Under the pieces are notes generated by a model. The model had not been told where the DNA came from. It made no database searches and saw only the letters and a program-made list of their open reading frames with translations. The position numbers and the translations under genes are program-made. A DNA stretch of 64,000 nucleotides, from positions 1 to 64,000 of the forward strand of contig NZ_JAUSCJ010000004.1 of assembly GCF_030651185.1 (NCBI RefSeq), read 5' to 3'. Below are positions 40,519 through 48,949 of this stretch, in pieces (the first letter of the stretch is position 1; each line of letters starts with the position of its first letter). The DNA is from Phenylobacterium sp. (GTDB taxonomy: Bacteria > Pseudomonadota > Alphaproteobacteria > Caulobacterales > Caulobacteraceae).

Positions 40519-41595
40519 TCAATCCTTCACGCGTTCTCGGACCTGGGACAGCACGCGGGCGGTATAGTCCACCAGCGGGATGACCCGGGCATAGTTTAGC
40601 CGGGCGGGACCGATCACGCCGATCGCGCCCAACACCTTCTGTTTGCCCGTCATATAGGGCGCGGCGATCACGGCGGAACCCGAAAGCGAAAACAGCCGCG
40701 TTTCGGCCCCGATGAAGATGCGCACGCCCTGGGCCTCGTTGACCCCGTCTAGCAGACCAATGAGCTGTTCCTTTTGCTCCAGATCATCAAACAGCATTCT
40801 AACGCGCTCGAGGTCGTCCAGGGTCTCCGGGTCGGCGAGGAGATTGCCGCGGCCACGCACGATCAGGGCGCGTTCGGCCACCTCGCCCCCGCCCCAGGCG
40901 GCCAGGCCATCCTCCACCAGCCGGGCGGCGGTCTCGTTGAGCTGCCGGCGGGCCACGTCCAGTTCGGTGCGCATCTCGCGGCCGGCCTCGGCCAGGGTCT
41001 TGCCGCGCAGCCGGGTGTTGAGGAAGTTCGACGCCTCCTGCAGGGCGCTCGGCGTCACCCCGGCGGTGAGCGCCATCAACCGGTTCTCCACCGCCCCGTC
41101 GTCGAACACCATGACCGCCAGCGCCTGGTCGGCCGACAGCGAGACGAACTCCACGTGCTTGACGCCGGCGTCGCGCACCGGGGTCACCACCACGCCGGCG
41201 CCCCCCGCCAAGCCGGACAGAATGGCGCTGGCCTCGTTGAGGGCGTCGTCGAAGGTCTGGCCGCGGCCGGTGAGCCGGTGCTCGATGGACCGCCGCTCCT
41301 CCTCGCCCACATCGCCGACCTCCATCAGGCCGTCGACGAACAGCCGCAGGCCGGCATGGGTCGGCAGCCGCCCGGCGCTGACATGGGGCGCCCCCAGTAG
41401 GCCGAGCTGGGTCAGGTCCTGCATGGTGTTGCGGATCGAGGCCGGCGACAGGTGGACCCCGCCCTTCGACAGGGTGCGCGACCCGACGGGATCGCCGGTT
41501 TCCAGATAGCTTTCCACCACGCGGCGGAAGATGTCGCGAGCGCGTTCGTCCAGCGCGGCCAGAGACGGGCCGCCGGTGAGCAGGGGATTGTTCAA
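40519..41595 (-). CDS. hrcA: Heat-inducible transcription repressor HrcA
   Basis: A 358-residue repressor that binds CIRCE and senses GroEL. The N-terminal winged helix ([20 protein letters not shown] followed by SRTLSKG) and the C-terminal GAF-like region ([20 protein letters not shown]) are clear. The start is TTG 41595. A 6-codon ORF (MVLTRS, 41592-41612) precedes it and its TGA overlaps the TTG, suggesting coupled initiation. I see no CIRCE sequence in the short spacer to rph. Confidence 0.94.
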   Translation of the reverse strand: MNNPLLTGGPSLAALDERARDIFRRVVESYLETGDPVGSRTLSKGGVHLSPASIRNTMQDLTQLGLLGAPHVSAGRLPTHAGLRLFVDGLMEVGDVGEEERRSIEHRLTGRGQTFDDALNEASAILSGLAGGAGVVVTPVRDAGVKHVEFVSLSADQALAVMVFDDGAVENRLMALTAGVTPSALQEASNFLNTRLRGKTLAEAGREMRTELDVARRQLNETAARLVEDGLAAWGGGEVAERALIVRGRGNLLADPETLDDLERVRMLFDDLEQKEQLIGLLDGVNEAQGVRIFIGAETRLFSLSGSAVIAAPYMTGKQKVLGAIGVIGPARLNYARVIPLVDYTARVLSQVRERVKD

Positions 41596-41688
41596 GAGCG
41601 GGTCAGAACCATGGACGGAACCTCTGTATTCTAGGATAAGCGCGACCCTCTGCGGCGCAAGACGTCGCGCTCATATCCGAGCCTTTCC

Positions 41689-42405
41689 ATGCGCCCTTCT
41701 GACCGTACGCCCGAACTGCTTCGCGCCGTGACCTTCGAAACCGGGGTCAACCGCTATGCGGAGGGCTCCTGCCTGATCACCTTTGGCCACACCAAGGTGC
41801 TGTGCACCGCCAGCGTCGAGGACCGGGTGCCGGGCTTCATGCGCGGCCGCGGCCAGGGCTGGGTGACCGCCGAGTACGGCATGCTGCCGCGCGCCACCCA
41901 CACCCGGGGCCGCCGCGAGGCCTCAGAGGGCAAGCAGTCGGGCCGCACCCAGGAAATCCAGCGGCTGATCGGCCGCTCGCTGCGGGCGGTGATCAATCCG
42001 GCGGCGCTGGGCGAACGGCAGATCTCCATCGACTGCGACGTCATCCAGGCCGACGGCGGCACCCGGACGGCCTCGATCACCGGCGCCTGGGTCGCCCTGC
42101 GGCTGGCGGTGAACTACCTGATGGAAGAGGGCCTGGTGACCACCGACCCGATCACCGACCAGGTCGCGGCCATCTCGTGTGGCATCTATAACGGCGTCCC
42201 GGTGCTGGACCTGGAGTACGAAGAGGACTCCAACGCCGAGGCCGACGCCAACTTCGTGCTGACCGGCTCCGGCGACATCGTCGAGATCCAGGCCACCGGC
42301 GAAAAGCGCGGCTTCAGCCAGGGCGAGTTCGAGGCCCTGTTCAGCCTGGCCCGCAAGGGGATCGGCGAACTCTGCGAGATGCAGATCGCCGCCAGCGGCA
42401 AGTAG
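41689..42405 (+). CDS. rph: Ribonuclease PH
   Basis: A 238-residue phosphorolytic 3'-5' exoribonuclease that trims tRNA precursors. Conserved runs include [36 protein letters not shown] and [20 protein letters not shown]. It is divergent from hrcA across a 93-bp spacer, the classic alphaproteobacterial arrangement. A hairpin terminator follows. Confidence 0.97.
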   Translation: MRPSDRTPELLRAVTFETGVNRYAEGSCLITFGHTKVLCTASVEDRVPGFMRGRGQGWVTAEYGMLPRATHTRGRREASEGKQSGRTQEIQRLIGRSLRAVINPAALGERQISIDCDVIQADGGTRTASITGAWVALRLAVNYLMEEGLVTTDPITDQVAAISCGIYNGVPVLDLEYEEDSNAEADANFVLTGSGDIVEIQATGEKRGFSQGEFEALFSLARKGIGELCEMQIAASGK

Positions 42406-42416
42406 CGCACAGCAAA

Positions 42417-42444
42417 ACGGGCGGCCCCGCGAGGGACCGCCCGT
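42417..42444. terminator. Bidirectional terminator after rph and the 35-residue gene
   Basis: ACGGGCGGCCCC and GGGACCGCCCGT pair around GCGA (one G-U on the minus transcript). The stem is followed by TTT on the plus strand and by TTTT on the minus strand, between the convergent rph and small gene. Confidence 0.8.
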
Positions 42445-42496
42445 TTCGAACGCTAAACCACGGACCCGGGGGGTGGGCCGTGGGGTACTGACTCTC

Positions 42497-42604
42497 TTAG
42501 AGACCGTTCAGCAGCTGACGGAAGGCCGAGGCGGGCAGGCGGGCCAGCTCTTCGGCGAAGGGGGCCATCAGGCGGTCGATCAGGCTTTCAATGGCGCGAG
42601 CCAT
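42497..42604 (-). CDS. 35-residue soluble helical protein, not in ORF track
   Basis: ATG 42604 is preceded by AAAGGAG at optimal spacing, a near-perfect ribosome site. The product, MARAIESLIDRLMAPFAEEL then ARLPASAFRQLLNGL, is an amphipathic helix pair with no signal or membrane segment. It has its own upstream AT-rich region (42605-42740) and a terminator downstream. I do not recognise a family; the strength of the signals argues that it is real. Confidence 0.7.
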   Translation of the reverse strand: MARAIESLIDRLMAPFAEELARLPASAFRQLLNGL

Positions 42605-42752
42605 GGGGAGCTCCTTTGTGCGATGCAGCAGAATGTTGCAGCGCATATAGGATCGAATTCCTTACCCCGCAACATCTAAACACCGCTCAGTCGGACTTTT
42701 TTGCACACGCGCGCACAGTTTTTCGTTGCGCTGCGTCATCACGCCGCCGTGT

Positions 42753-42995
42753 TCAGCCATCACCCTCGTCGTCGGGCAGATCGTCGGAGGGCCCGGCCTC
42801 GTAGTGCAACAGGTCGCCGGGCTGGCAGTCCAGCTCGCGGCACAGGGCCGCCAGGGTGGAGAACCGCACGGCGCGGGCCTTGCCGGTCTTGAGGATCGAC
42901 AGGTTGGCGATGGTGACGCCGACGCGGTCGGCGAGTTCGGTAAGCGACATGCGGCGTTCCAGCAGCACGCGGTCGAGCAGGACACGAATAGGCAT
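42753..42995 (-). CDS. Xre-family HTH regulator (YozG-like)
   Basis: An 80-residue Cro/CI-type protein. The HTH is MSLTELADRVGVTIANLSIL with the following KTGKARAVRFSTLAALCREL, and the tail is acidic. Such short Xre proteins are typically encoded beside DUF2975 proteins and repress their own operon. ATG 42995 lies 2 bases after the DUF2975 stop. The 270-residue ORF in the track is this gene with an antisense-like extension through the DUF2975 gene. Confidence 0.9.
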   Translation of the reverse strand: MPIRVLLDRVLLERRMSLTELADRVGVTIANLSILKTGKARAVRFSTLAALCRELDCQPGDLLHYEAGPSDDLPDDEGDG

Positions 42996-42997
42996 GA

Positions 42998-43528
42998 TCA
43001 GATCGTCAGCTCCGCTTCGCGGCGCAGGCGCGCGCCTTCGCGGAACACCTCGGCGAGGACAAACACCACCAGGACGGAGAACCAGGCCGTCAGGCTGAAA
43101 CCCTGGCTGCTCTTGGTCTGGGCCAGGTCGAGCCAGTCGCCGGCGAAGCGGACGGCGTAGCGCACCAGCTCCAGACTGCCGAGCGCCAGGCCGATCACCC
43201 GCAGGCGCAGCACATTGTCGGGGTGGAAGGGGTCTCCGGCCGTCAGGGTGGCGAAGATCTGGCGCAGCCGCGCCACGATCACCAGCAGGCCGGCCATGTA
43301 GAGGGCCGCAGCCAACAGACCGCCGGCCAGGACAGGACCTCGGCTGACCACGCTGGCGCCCTCGGCGCTCAGCGCCAGGCTGCCGATCAGGTCGGGATTG
43401 AAGCTCAGCAGCAGGGCGGCCAGCATCAGGACGCCGACGACGCCGATGCCGATCCACAGGGCCACATAGACCACGTCGAGGATGATCTTCAGGAAGCTCG
43501 AAACCGAGCCGGGCCCCAAGGCGCGCAT
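42998..43528 (-). CDS. DUF2975 family membrane protein
   Basis: A 176-residue protein with four membrane helices: one in VVYVALWIGIGVVGVLMLAA, one near residue 80, and two in the C-terminal half. The loop between helices 2 and 3 has the family's DPFHPDNVLRLRVIGLAL. Function unknown; it is nearly always linked to a short Xre regulator, as here. Start ATG 43528 has GGGGAG upstream; the track adds 25 codons. Confidence 0.87.
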   Translation of the reverse strand: MRALGPGSVSSFLKIILDVVYVALWIGIGVVGVLMLAALLLSFNPDLIGSLALSAEGASVVSRGPVLAGGLLAAALYMAGLLVIVARLRQIFATLTAGDPFHPDNVLRLRVIGLALGSLELVRYAVRFAGDWLDLAQTKSSQGFSLTAWFSVLVVFVLAEVFREGARLRREAELTI

Positions 43529-43609
43529 CAACTGTATCTCCCCGCTGGCGTGGCTCCGCCGCCAACGTGGCGGCTGGCGGCGGGAAGCATCTGACTTGAC
43601 CACCTCAGT

Positions 43610-43717
43610 CTAGCTGACCAGCGAGCCCGCCACCAAGGCCACCACGGGGAGGGCGGCGAGAACGATCACGACTTGCATCAGGGCGCGGTCCATCCAGGTC
43701 ACAACAGGCGAAAACAT
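43610..43717 (-). CDS. 35-residue membrane peptide heading the DUF2975/Xre operon
   Basis: Translation from ATG 43717, with GGAG 8 bases upstream, gives MFSPVVTWMDRALMQVVIVL then AALPVVALVAGSLVS. Residues 13-33 form one membrane helix after a short amphipathic part. In the track it is hidden as the tail of a 237-residue shadow ORF. It lies 81 bp upstream of the DUF2975 gene in the same direction and is probably its operon partner. Confidence 0.6.
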   Translation of the reverse strand: MFSPVVTWMDRALMQVVIVLAALPVVALVAGSLVS

Positions 43718-43806
43718 GACTTCATCTCCAGGTTTGCGCCGGCTTGGCGACGCTGAGTGTGGTGGGCGGCCCGTCGCCGCCCGATGTCGATAGTCAATAT
43801 GGGCGC

Positions 43807-43842
43807 ATCGCTTTTCGATCAAGACAATTATCGAAAAACGAT
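43807..43842 (-). promoter_or_regulatory. Tandem ATCG-N5-CGAT operator candidate for the Xre/DUF2975 operon
   Basis: Two boxes, ATCGCTTTTCGAT (43807-43819) and ATCGAAAAACGAT (43830-43842), 23 bp centre to centre, i.e. about two helical turns and on one face of the DNA. The second extends to TTATCG-N5-CGATAT. Similar ATCG-N5-CGAT palindromes precede Xre/DUF2975 operons in other bacteria as I recall. They lie about 90 bp upstream of the first small gene and about 110 bp from rdgB. Confidence 0.65.
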
Positions 43843-43949
43843 ATGAAACATTGGTAATGTTCAGCTTCCCCGCGCGCAATCCCTTGCAATTGAAGGGCGC
43901 GCGCGCGGCGACTATGGTCCGCCTTCGCATTCGAACCGGAGGTTTTCCC

Positions 43950-44549
43950 ATGGCGCTGAAGCTCGAACCCGGCGCGCGGCTGGTGGTGGCGACGCACAAT
44001 CCCGGCAAGGCCGTCGAGATCGCCGCCATTCTGGAGAACCGCTTTTCCCTGGTGACCGCCGGCGAACTGGGACTGCCCGAGCCCGACGAGACCGAGACCA
44101 CCTTCGTCGGCAACGCCCTGCTCAAGGCCCGCGCCGCCGCCGACGCCAGCGGCCTGATGGCGCTGGCCGACGACTCCGGCCTGTCGGTGGCGGCCCTGGG
44201 CGGCGCGCCCGGCATCTTCTCGGCCCGTTGGGCGGGACCGGAGAAGGACTTCGCCATGGCCATGGGCAAGGTGGAGGCGCGGATCGAAGAGACCGGCTCG
44301 GAGGACCTGTCCTGCTGGTTCACCTGCGCGCTCGCCGTCGCCTGGCCGGGCGGCCCCGCCGTGGTGGTGGAAGGCCGGCTCGACGGGACCCTGACCTTCC
44401 CGATGCGCGGAACACGCGGCTTCGGCTACGACCCCATCTTCACGCCCCTGGGCCACCAACAGACCTTCGGGGAGATGGACCCCGCCGCCAAGGACGCCAT
44501 GAGCCACCGGGCGGTCGCCTTCGCCAAGCTCAAGGCCGCCGTCCTTTGA
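43950..44549 (+). CDS. rdgB: dITP/XTP pyrophosphatase
   Basis: A 199-residue Ham1-fold enzyme that removes dITP, ITP and [40 protein letters not shown] and [11 protein letters not shown] with the C-terminal [11 protein letters not shown] are diagnostic. ATG 43950 has CGGAGG upstream. Its stop overlaps the TTG of hemW. Confidence 0.96.
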   Translation: MALKLEPGARLVVATHNPGKAVEIAAILENRFSLVTAGELGLPEPDETETTFVGNALLKARAAADASGLMALADDSGLSVAALGGAPGIFSARWAGPEKDFAMAMGKVEARIEETGSEDLSCWFTCALAVAWPGGPAVVVEGRLDGTLTFPMRGTRGFGYDPIFTPLGHQQTFGEMDPAAKDAMSHRAVAFAKLKAAVL

Positions 44550-45691
44550 ATTTGCTGGGGGTCTATATTCACTGGCCCTACTGCGCGCGCATCTGCCCCT
44601 ATTGCGACTTCAACGTCCTGCGCGACCGGGGCCGGGAAGTTGAGCAACGCGCCCTGAAGGACGCCATCCTCGCCGACCTGCGCCGCCACCGGGCGCTGAC
44701 CGGGCCCCGCGAGCTGACCTCCATCTTCCTGGGCGGCGGCACGCCGTCGCTGATGGACCCCGACTGGGCCGGCGAGATGATCGCCCTCTGCAAGTCGCTC
44801 TGGACGCCGGCGGCGGACCTGGAGATCACCCTGGAGGCCAATCCCACCGACGCCGAGTCCGGCCGGTTCTCAGGCTTCGCCGACGCCGGGGTGCAGCGGC
44901 TGTCCCTCGGCGTCCAGGCCCTGGATGACGCCAGCCTGGCCCTGCTCGGCCGCAACCATGGCGCCGACGAGGCCCGCCGCGCCGCCGCCCTGGGGGCGAA
45001 GACCTTCCCGCGCCTGTCGCTGGACCTGATCTACGCCCGCCCCGACCAGACCGCGCAGGCCTGGCGCGCCGAACTGGCCGAGACCATCGCGCTCGGCGCC
45101 GAGCACCTGTCGCCCTACCAGCTGACCATCGAGGCGGGCACCGCCTTCGACCGGGCGGTGAAGCGCGGAACCCTGGTCCCGGTGGCTGAAGACCTGGCCG
45201 CCGAACTGTTCGACGTGACCCAGCAGGTGCTGACCGATCACGGCTTTACCGCCTACGAGGTCTCCAACCACGCCAGGGGCCAGGCCGCCCGCTCGCGCCA
45301 CAACCTCGTCTACTGGCGCGGTCAGGACTATGTGGGCGTAGGCCCCGGCGCCCACGGCCGCCTGACGCTGGAGGGGGCCCGCACCGCCACCTTCGCCGCC
45401 GCCAGACCCGCCGACTACATCGCCAAGGTCGCCGGGACCGGCCTGGGCTGGGCCACCCGCGAGGCCCTCACCGGCCAGCAGGCCGCCGAGGAGCGCCTGC
45501 TGGCCGGCCTGCGCATCGAGGAGGGTGTTTCCTTCGCCGAGATCGCGGCGCTAGCCCTCACGCCAGTCCATCCCGAGGTGCTGGACCTGATCGGCGCCGG
45601 CCTGCTCGCCCCCGATCCTGACCGGCTGAGGGCCACCCCGGCGGGCCGCCTGGTGCTGAACTGGGTCACCAGCCGGCTGGCGCTCGCCTGA
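44546..45691 (+). CDS. hemW: Radical SAM heme chaperone HemW
   Basis: A 381-residue protein. The cluster motif is [17 protein letters not shown] (C-x3-C-x2-C), with the FGGGTPS-type glycine loop ([10 protein letters not shown]). It is related to coproporphyrinogen dehydrogenase (HemN) but lacks the HemN C-terminal signature; HemW delivers heme. The start is TTG 44546, overlapping rdgB's TGA (TTGA); the track begins over 300 bp upstream in another frame's region. Confidence 0.94.
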   Translation: MNLLGVYIHWPYCARICPYCDFNVLRDRGREVEQRALKDAILADLRRHRALTGPRELTSIFLGGGTPSLMDPDWAGEMIALCKSLWTPAADLEITLEANPTDAESGRFSGFADAGVQRLSLGVQALDDASLALLGRNHGADEARRAAALGAKTFPRLSLDLIYARPDQTAQAWRAELAETIALGAEHLSPYQLTIEAGTAFDRAVKRGTLVPVAEDLAAELFDVTQQVLTDHGFTAYEVSNHARGQAARSRHNLVYWRGQDYVGVGPGAHGRLTLEGARTATFAAARPADYIAKVAGTGLGWATREALTGQQAAEERLLAGLRIEEGVSFAEIAALALTPVHPEVLDLIGAGLLAPDPDRLRATPAGRLVLNWVTSRLALA

Positions 45692-45704
45692 GCCCAAGCT
45701 TGCC

Positions 45705-46607
45705 ATGGGCGCCCGAACCGGCGATTCCTCGTCCATGTCCCCCCGCCCGCCGCCGCCCGAACTGTCGCAAGCGCCCCTGGCGCCGGGCCTCTACCTAGTG
45801 GCGACACCGATCGGGAACCTGCGGGACATCACCCTGCGCGCCCTAGACGTGCTGGCCGCCGCCGACCTGGTGCTGGCCGAGGACACCCGCGTGGCCGGCA
45901 AGCTGCTCTCCGCCTACGGCCTGTCGAAGAAGCTGGAGCGCTACGATGAGCACTCCGCCGACCGGGCCGGCCCCAAGGCCCTGCAGATCCTGAGCGAGGG
46001 CGGCCGGGTCGCCCTGGTGTCGGACGCCGGCACGCCCCTGGTGTCCGACCCAGGCTACCGGCTGGCGCGGGAAGCCATGGCCGACGGCCTGCCGGTCTAT
46101 CCGATCCCCGGCGCTTCGGCCCTGCTGGCCGGGCTGACGGTGGCGGGCCTGCCCACCGACCGCTTCCTGTTCGCCGGCTTCCCGCCGCCCAAGAGCGCGG
46201 CGCGCCAGACCTTCTTCCAGGAACTGGCCGGCCTGCGCGCCACCCTGGTGTTCTTCGAGGGGGGCAGCCGGGTGGCCGCCAGCCTGACCGACATGGCCGC
46301 CGTGTTCGGCCCGCGCGAGGCCGCCGTCTGCCGCGAACTGACCAAGCTCTATGAGACCGTCACCCGCGCGCCCCTGGACCAGCTGGCCGCCGACAAGCGG
46401 TTCGCAGCGCCCAAGGGCGAGTTCGTCATCGTCGTGGCCCCCGGCCGCGAAGAGGCCGCCACCGAGGCCGATGTCGACACGGCGCTCACCCAAGCCCTGG
46501 AGCGGCTGGGCACCGCCGACGCCGCCAGCGAGGTGGCCAAGGCGCTGGGTCTGCCGCGGCGCGACCTCTACAGGCGGGCCATGGCGCTCAGGGACACCAA
46601 GCCGTGA
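45705..46607 (+). CDS. rsmI: 16S rRNA 2'-O-ribose C1402 methyltransferase
   Basis: A 300-residue tetrapyrrole-methylase-fold enzyme. LYLVATPIGNLRDITLRA starts the domain near residue 30; EDTRVAGKLL, SDAGTPLVSDPG and PGASALLAGL follow. It methylates the 2'-OH of C1402 in the decoding centre. ATG 45705 gives a 27-residue proline-rich N-terminus; MSPRPPPPE (45735) is an alternative start. Stop overlaps the YraN GTG. Confidence 0.95.
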   Translation: MGARTGDSSSMSPRPPPPELSQAPLAPGLYLVATPIGNLRDITLRALDVLAAADLVLAEDTRVAGKLLSAYGLSKKLERYDEHSADRAGPKALQILSEGGRVALVSDAGTPLVSDPGYRLAREAMADGLPVYPIPGASALLAGLTVAGLPTDRFLFAGFPPPKSAARQTFFQELAGLRATLVFFEGGSRVAASLTDMAAVFGPREAAVCRELTKLYETVTRAPLDQLAADKRFAAPKGEFVIVVAPGREEAATEADVDTALTQALERLGTADAASEVAKALGLPRRDLYRRAMALRDTKP

Positions 46608-46978
46608 ACCCCCTCCGCCAGGCACGCGGGGCGGCCGCGAGGCTCTCTGGCCGGCGGGCCGAGGTCTGGGCGGCGATCTGGCTGATGCTGAAGGGCTACC
46701 GCATCCTCGGCTTCCGACTGAAGACCCCGCAGGCCGAGATCGACCTGCTGGCCCACCGCGGCGGGGTGCTGGCGGTGGTGGAGGTCAAGTCGCGCGCGAC
46801 GATGCTGGCGGCGATGGAAGCGGTGAGCGCCGACCAACGGGCTCGCCTGCGCCGGGCCGGGGCCACGCTGGCGGCCCGGCGGCCCGCGCTGCACAACGCT
46901 GCGGTGCGCCTGGACCTGATCGCCCTCGCGCCCGGCAAACTTCCAAGACATAGTCCCGACGCCTGGAGAGGCGCGTGA
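46604..46978 (+). CDS. YraN/UPF0102 family protein
   Basis: A 124-residue protein with the family's restriction-endonuclease-like core AEIDLLAHRGGVLAVVEVKSR. GTG start within the rsmI stop, a linkage seen widely in Proteobacteria. The function is not established; a Holliday-junction or repair nuclease role has been suggested from the fold. Confidence 0.9.
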   Translation: MNPLRQARGAAARLSGRRAEVWAAIWLMLKGYRILGFRLKTPQAEIDLLAHRGGVLAVVEVKSRATMLAAMEAVSADQRARLRRAGATLAARRPALHNAAVRLDLIALAPGKLPRHSPDAWRGA

Positions 46979-46985
46979 GGCTTAG

Positions 46986-47801
46986 ATGAGTCGCGAGGAC
47001 GCTGAGACCTATCTGACCCAAGCGGGGCAGTGCGTGGACGGCGACTTCCCCCTGCTGGAAGCCGCCATCGCCTGCGCCCTGCACGAGGATCCCAGCCGCG
47101 ACGCCCAGCAGGCCCGAGACCTGGGAGAGGCGGGCGTCGCGCACCTGACCCAGCGCCTGGCCAACGAAAGTCCCGAGGAGGCCCTGGCCGAGGCCATGGC
47201 CGGCGACCTGAGGCTCGGCGGCGACCTCTTCACCTACGAACATCCCGACAACGCCGACATCCTGTCGGTGGCCGAGCGCCGCAAGGGCCTGCCGGTGGCG
47301 CTGGGGGTCTACTACCTGCATGTCGCGCGAAAGTGCGGCCTGACGGTCCAGGGCGTCGATTTCCCCGGCCACTTCCTGCTGCGCATCGAGACCCGGGAGG
47401 GGCCGCTCGCCCTGGACCCCTATGCCGAGGGCCGGGTGGTGCTGCCGTCGGAGCTGACCCGGCGGGCGCTGCACGCGGGCCTGACCCCCAACGTCGCCGA
47501 CCGCCTGGACCGGCTGATGGCGCCGGCCCCCGACCGCGCCGTACTGATGCGGCTGCAGAACAATATCTTCGCCCGCGCCGTGGCGGCCCGGGACTTTGGC
47601 CGCGCCGAGCGCGCCGCCCTGCGCCGGGCCCTGCTGGACCCCAGCGACCACCGCCCCTGGCTGGACGTCGCCGCGGCCCGCGAAGGCCAGGGCGCCCTGG
47701 CCGGCGCCCTACAGGCCCTGGCCCGGGCCTCGACCCTGGACGGCGGCGCGACGCTGGCCGCCCGCGCCCATCGCGAGCGCGTCCGGCTGCAACTCAACTA
47801 A
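46986..47801 (+). CDS. SirB1-like transglutaminase-core/TPR protein
   Basis: A 271-residue protein: the PF13369-type core ([45 protein letters not shown]) with a GHF motif where the catalytic His would be, and a C-terminal TPR-like region (residues 185-271). Members near rsmI-yraN-gshB are frequent in Alphaproteobacteria; their activity is unknown. Lies 7 bp after the YraN gene. Confidence 0.87.
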   Translation: MSREDAETYLTQAGQCVDGDFPLLEAAIACALHEDPSRDAQQARDLGEAGVAHLTQRLANESPEEALAEAMAGDLRLGGDLFTYEHPDNADILSVAERRKGLPVALGVYYLHVARKCGLTVQGVDFPGHFLLRIETREGPLALDPYAEGRVVLPSELTRRALHAGLTPNVADRLDRLMAPAPDRAVLMRLQNNIFARAVAARDFGRAERAALRRALLDPSDHRPWLDVAAAREGQGALAGALQALARASTLDGGATLAARAHRERVRLQLN

Positions 47802-47866
47802 GCAGCGCTGGCGCTCGCGCCCGCCGCGACCTATCTGAACGCCTCAGCTTGCAAGGAAGCCTGCCC

Positions 47867-48814
47867 ATGTCCCTGAAGGTCGCCGTCCAGATGGACCCCC
47901 TGGAGGGGATCAATATCGAAGGCGATACGACCTTCCTGATGATGCAGTCGGCCCAGGAACGGGGCCACAGCCTGTGGGTCTACACGCCTGAGCGCATGGC
48001 CCTGGAGAACGGCAAGCTCACCGCCAAGGGCCGTGCGGTCACCGTCCAGCCGGTGAAGGGAAACCACGCGACCTTCGGGCCCTGGGAGACCCGCGACCTG
48101 TCGGAGTTCGACGTCGTCCTGCTGCGCCAGGATCCGCCCTTCGACATGGCCTACATCACCTCCACCCACTTCCTGGACGCCATCCACCCGGGGACCCTGG
48201 TGGTGAACAACCCCACCGAGGTGCGCAACGCGCCGGAAAAGCTGTTCGTCACCACCTTCCCCGGCGTGCAGCCCCCGACCCTGATCACCTCCGACCTCGA
48301 GGCCATCTACGAGTTCCGCGCCCGACAGGGCGACATCGTGCTCAAGCCGCTGAACGGCGCCGGCGGTTCGGGTGTCGCCCGCCTGTTGGCCGACGACCCC
48401 AATCTCGACGCCATGCTCGACCTGCACCGGATGATCAGCCGCGAGCCGGTGATCGCCCAGAAGTACGTGCCCGCCGTGGTGAAGGGCGACAAGCGCATCC
48501 TGCTGGTGGACGGCGAGCCGGTCGGCGCCATCAACCGGGTGCCCAGCGCCGGCCAGATCCGCTCCAACCTGGCGGTGGGTGGCCGGGCCGAGGCCGTCGA
48601 GCTGACGGCGCGGGACCTGGAACTGTGCGGGATCATCGGGCCCGAATTGAAGCGCCGGGGCCTGATGTTCGTCGGCATCGACGTGATCGGCGACTACCTC
48701 ACCGAGATCAATGTGACGTCACCCACCGGCGCCGTCGCCTTGAAAAAGTTCACCGGCGTCGATGCGACAGTTCTGCTTTGGGAACGCGTTGAAGCGATTC
48801 GCGCCACGGTCTAG
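47867..48814 (+). CDS. gshB: Glutathione synthetase
   Basis: A 315-residue ATP-grasp enzyme that joins glycine to gamma-glutamylcysteine. [19 protein letters not shown] starts it; [25 protein letters not shown] and EINVTSPTG are standard. ATG 47867 has AAGGAAG upstream; the track ORF starts 800 bp earlier in the SirB1-like gene's region and is a frame artefact. Confidence 0.97.
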   Translation: MSLKVAVQMDPLEGINIEGDTTFLMMQSAQERGHSLWVYTPERMALENGKLTAKGRAVTVQPVKGNHATFGPWETRDLSEFDVVLLRQDPPFDMAYITSTHFLDAIHPGTLVVNNPTEVRNAPEKLFVTTFPGVQPPTLITSDLEAIYEFRARQGDIVLKPLNGAGGSGVARLLADDPNLDAMLDLHRMISREPVIAQKYVPAVVKGDKRILLVDGEPVGAINRVPSAGQIRSNLAVGGRAEAVELTARDLELCGIIGPELKRRGLMFVGIDVIGDYLTEINVTSPTGAVALKKFTGVDATVLLWERVEAIRATV

Positions 48815-48820
48815 CTTGTG

Positions 48821-48860
48821 AGATGAGAAATGTGGTCTAGGCCACGGAAACCCCTCATCT
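48821..48860 (+). terminator. Possible terminator after gshB
   Basis: AGATGAG and CTCATCT close a stem with a smaller inner stem (GTGG/CCAC) 7 bp after the gshB stop. The T-run that follows is 14 bases away and belongs to the SOS box, so this is a weak call. Confidence 0.4.
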
Positions 48861-48869
48861 TCTCTATAG

Positions 48870-48884
48870 GTTCCTTTTTTGTTC
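48870..48884 (+). promoter_or_regulatory. LexA (SOS) box upstream of comM
   Basis: GTTCCTTTTTTGTTC fits the alphaproteobacterial LexA consensus GTTC-N7-GTTC exactly. It lies 66 bp upstream of the comM ATG, where a promoter would be. comM has been reported in alphaproteobacterial LexA regulons, as I recall. Confidence 0.8.
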
Positions 48885-48949
48885 TTGATCCGACCCGCGC
48901 GGCGTGCTGGGGTTGTGGATAAAACATGCTCAAACCGGGGACATGAGCC

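Noticed and set aside
41596-41688. CIRCE element for HrcA
   Set aside because: No TTAGCACTC-N9-GAGTGCTAA-like repeat in the spacer or elsewhere in the window.
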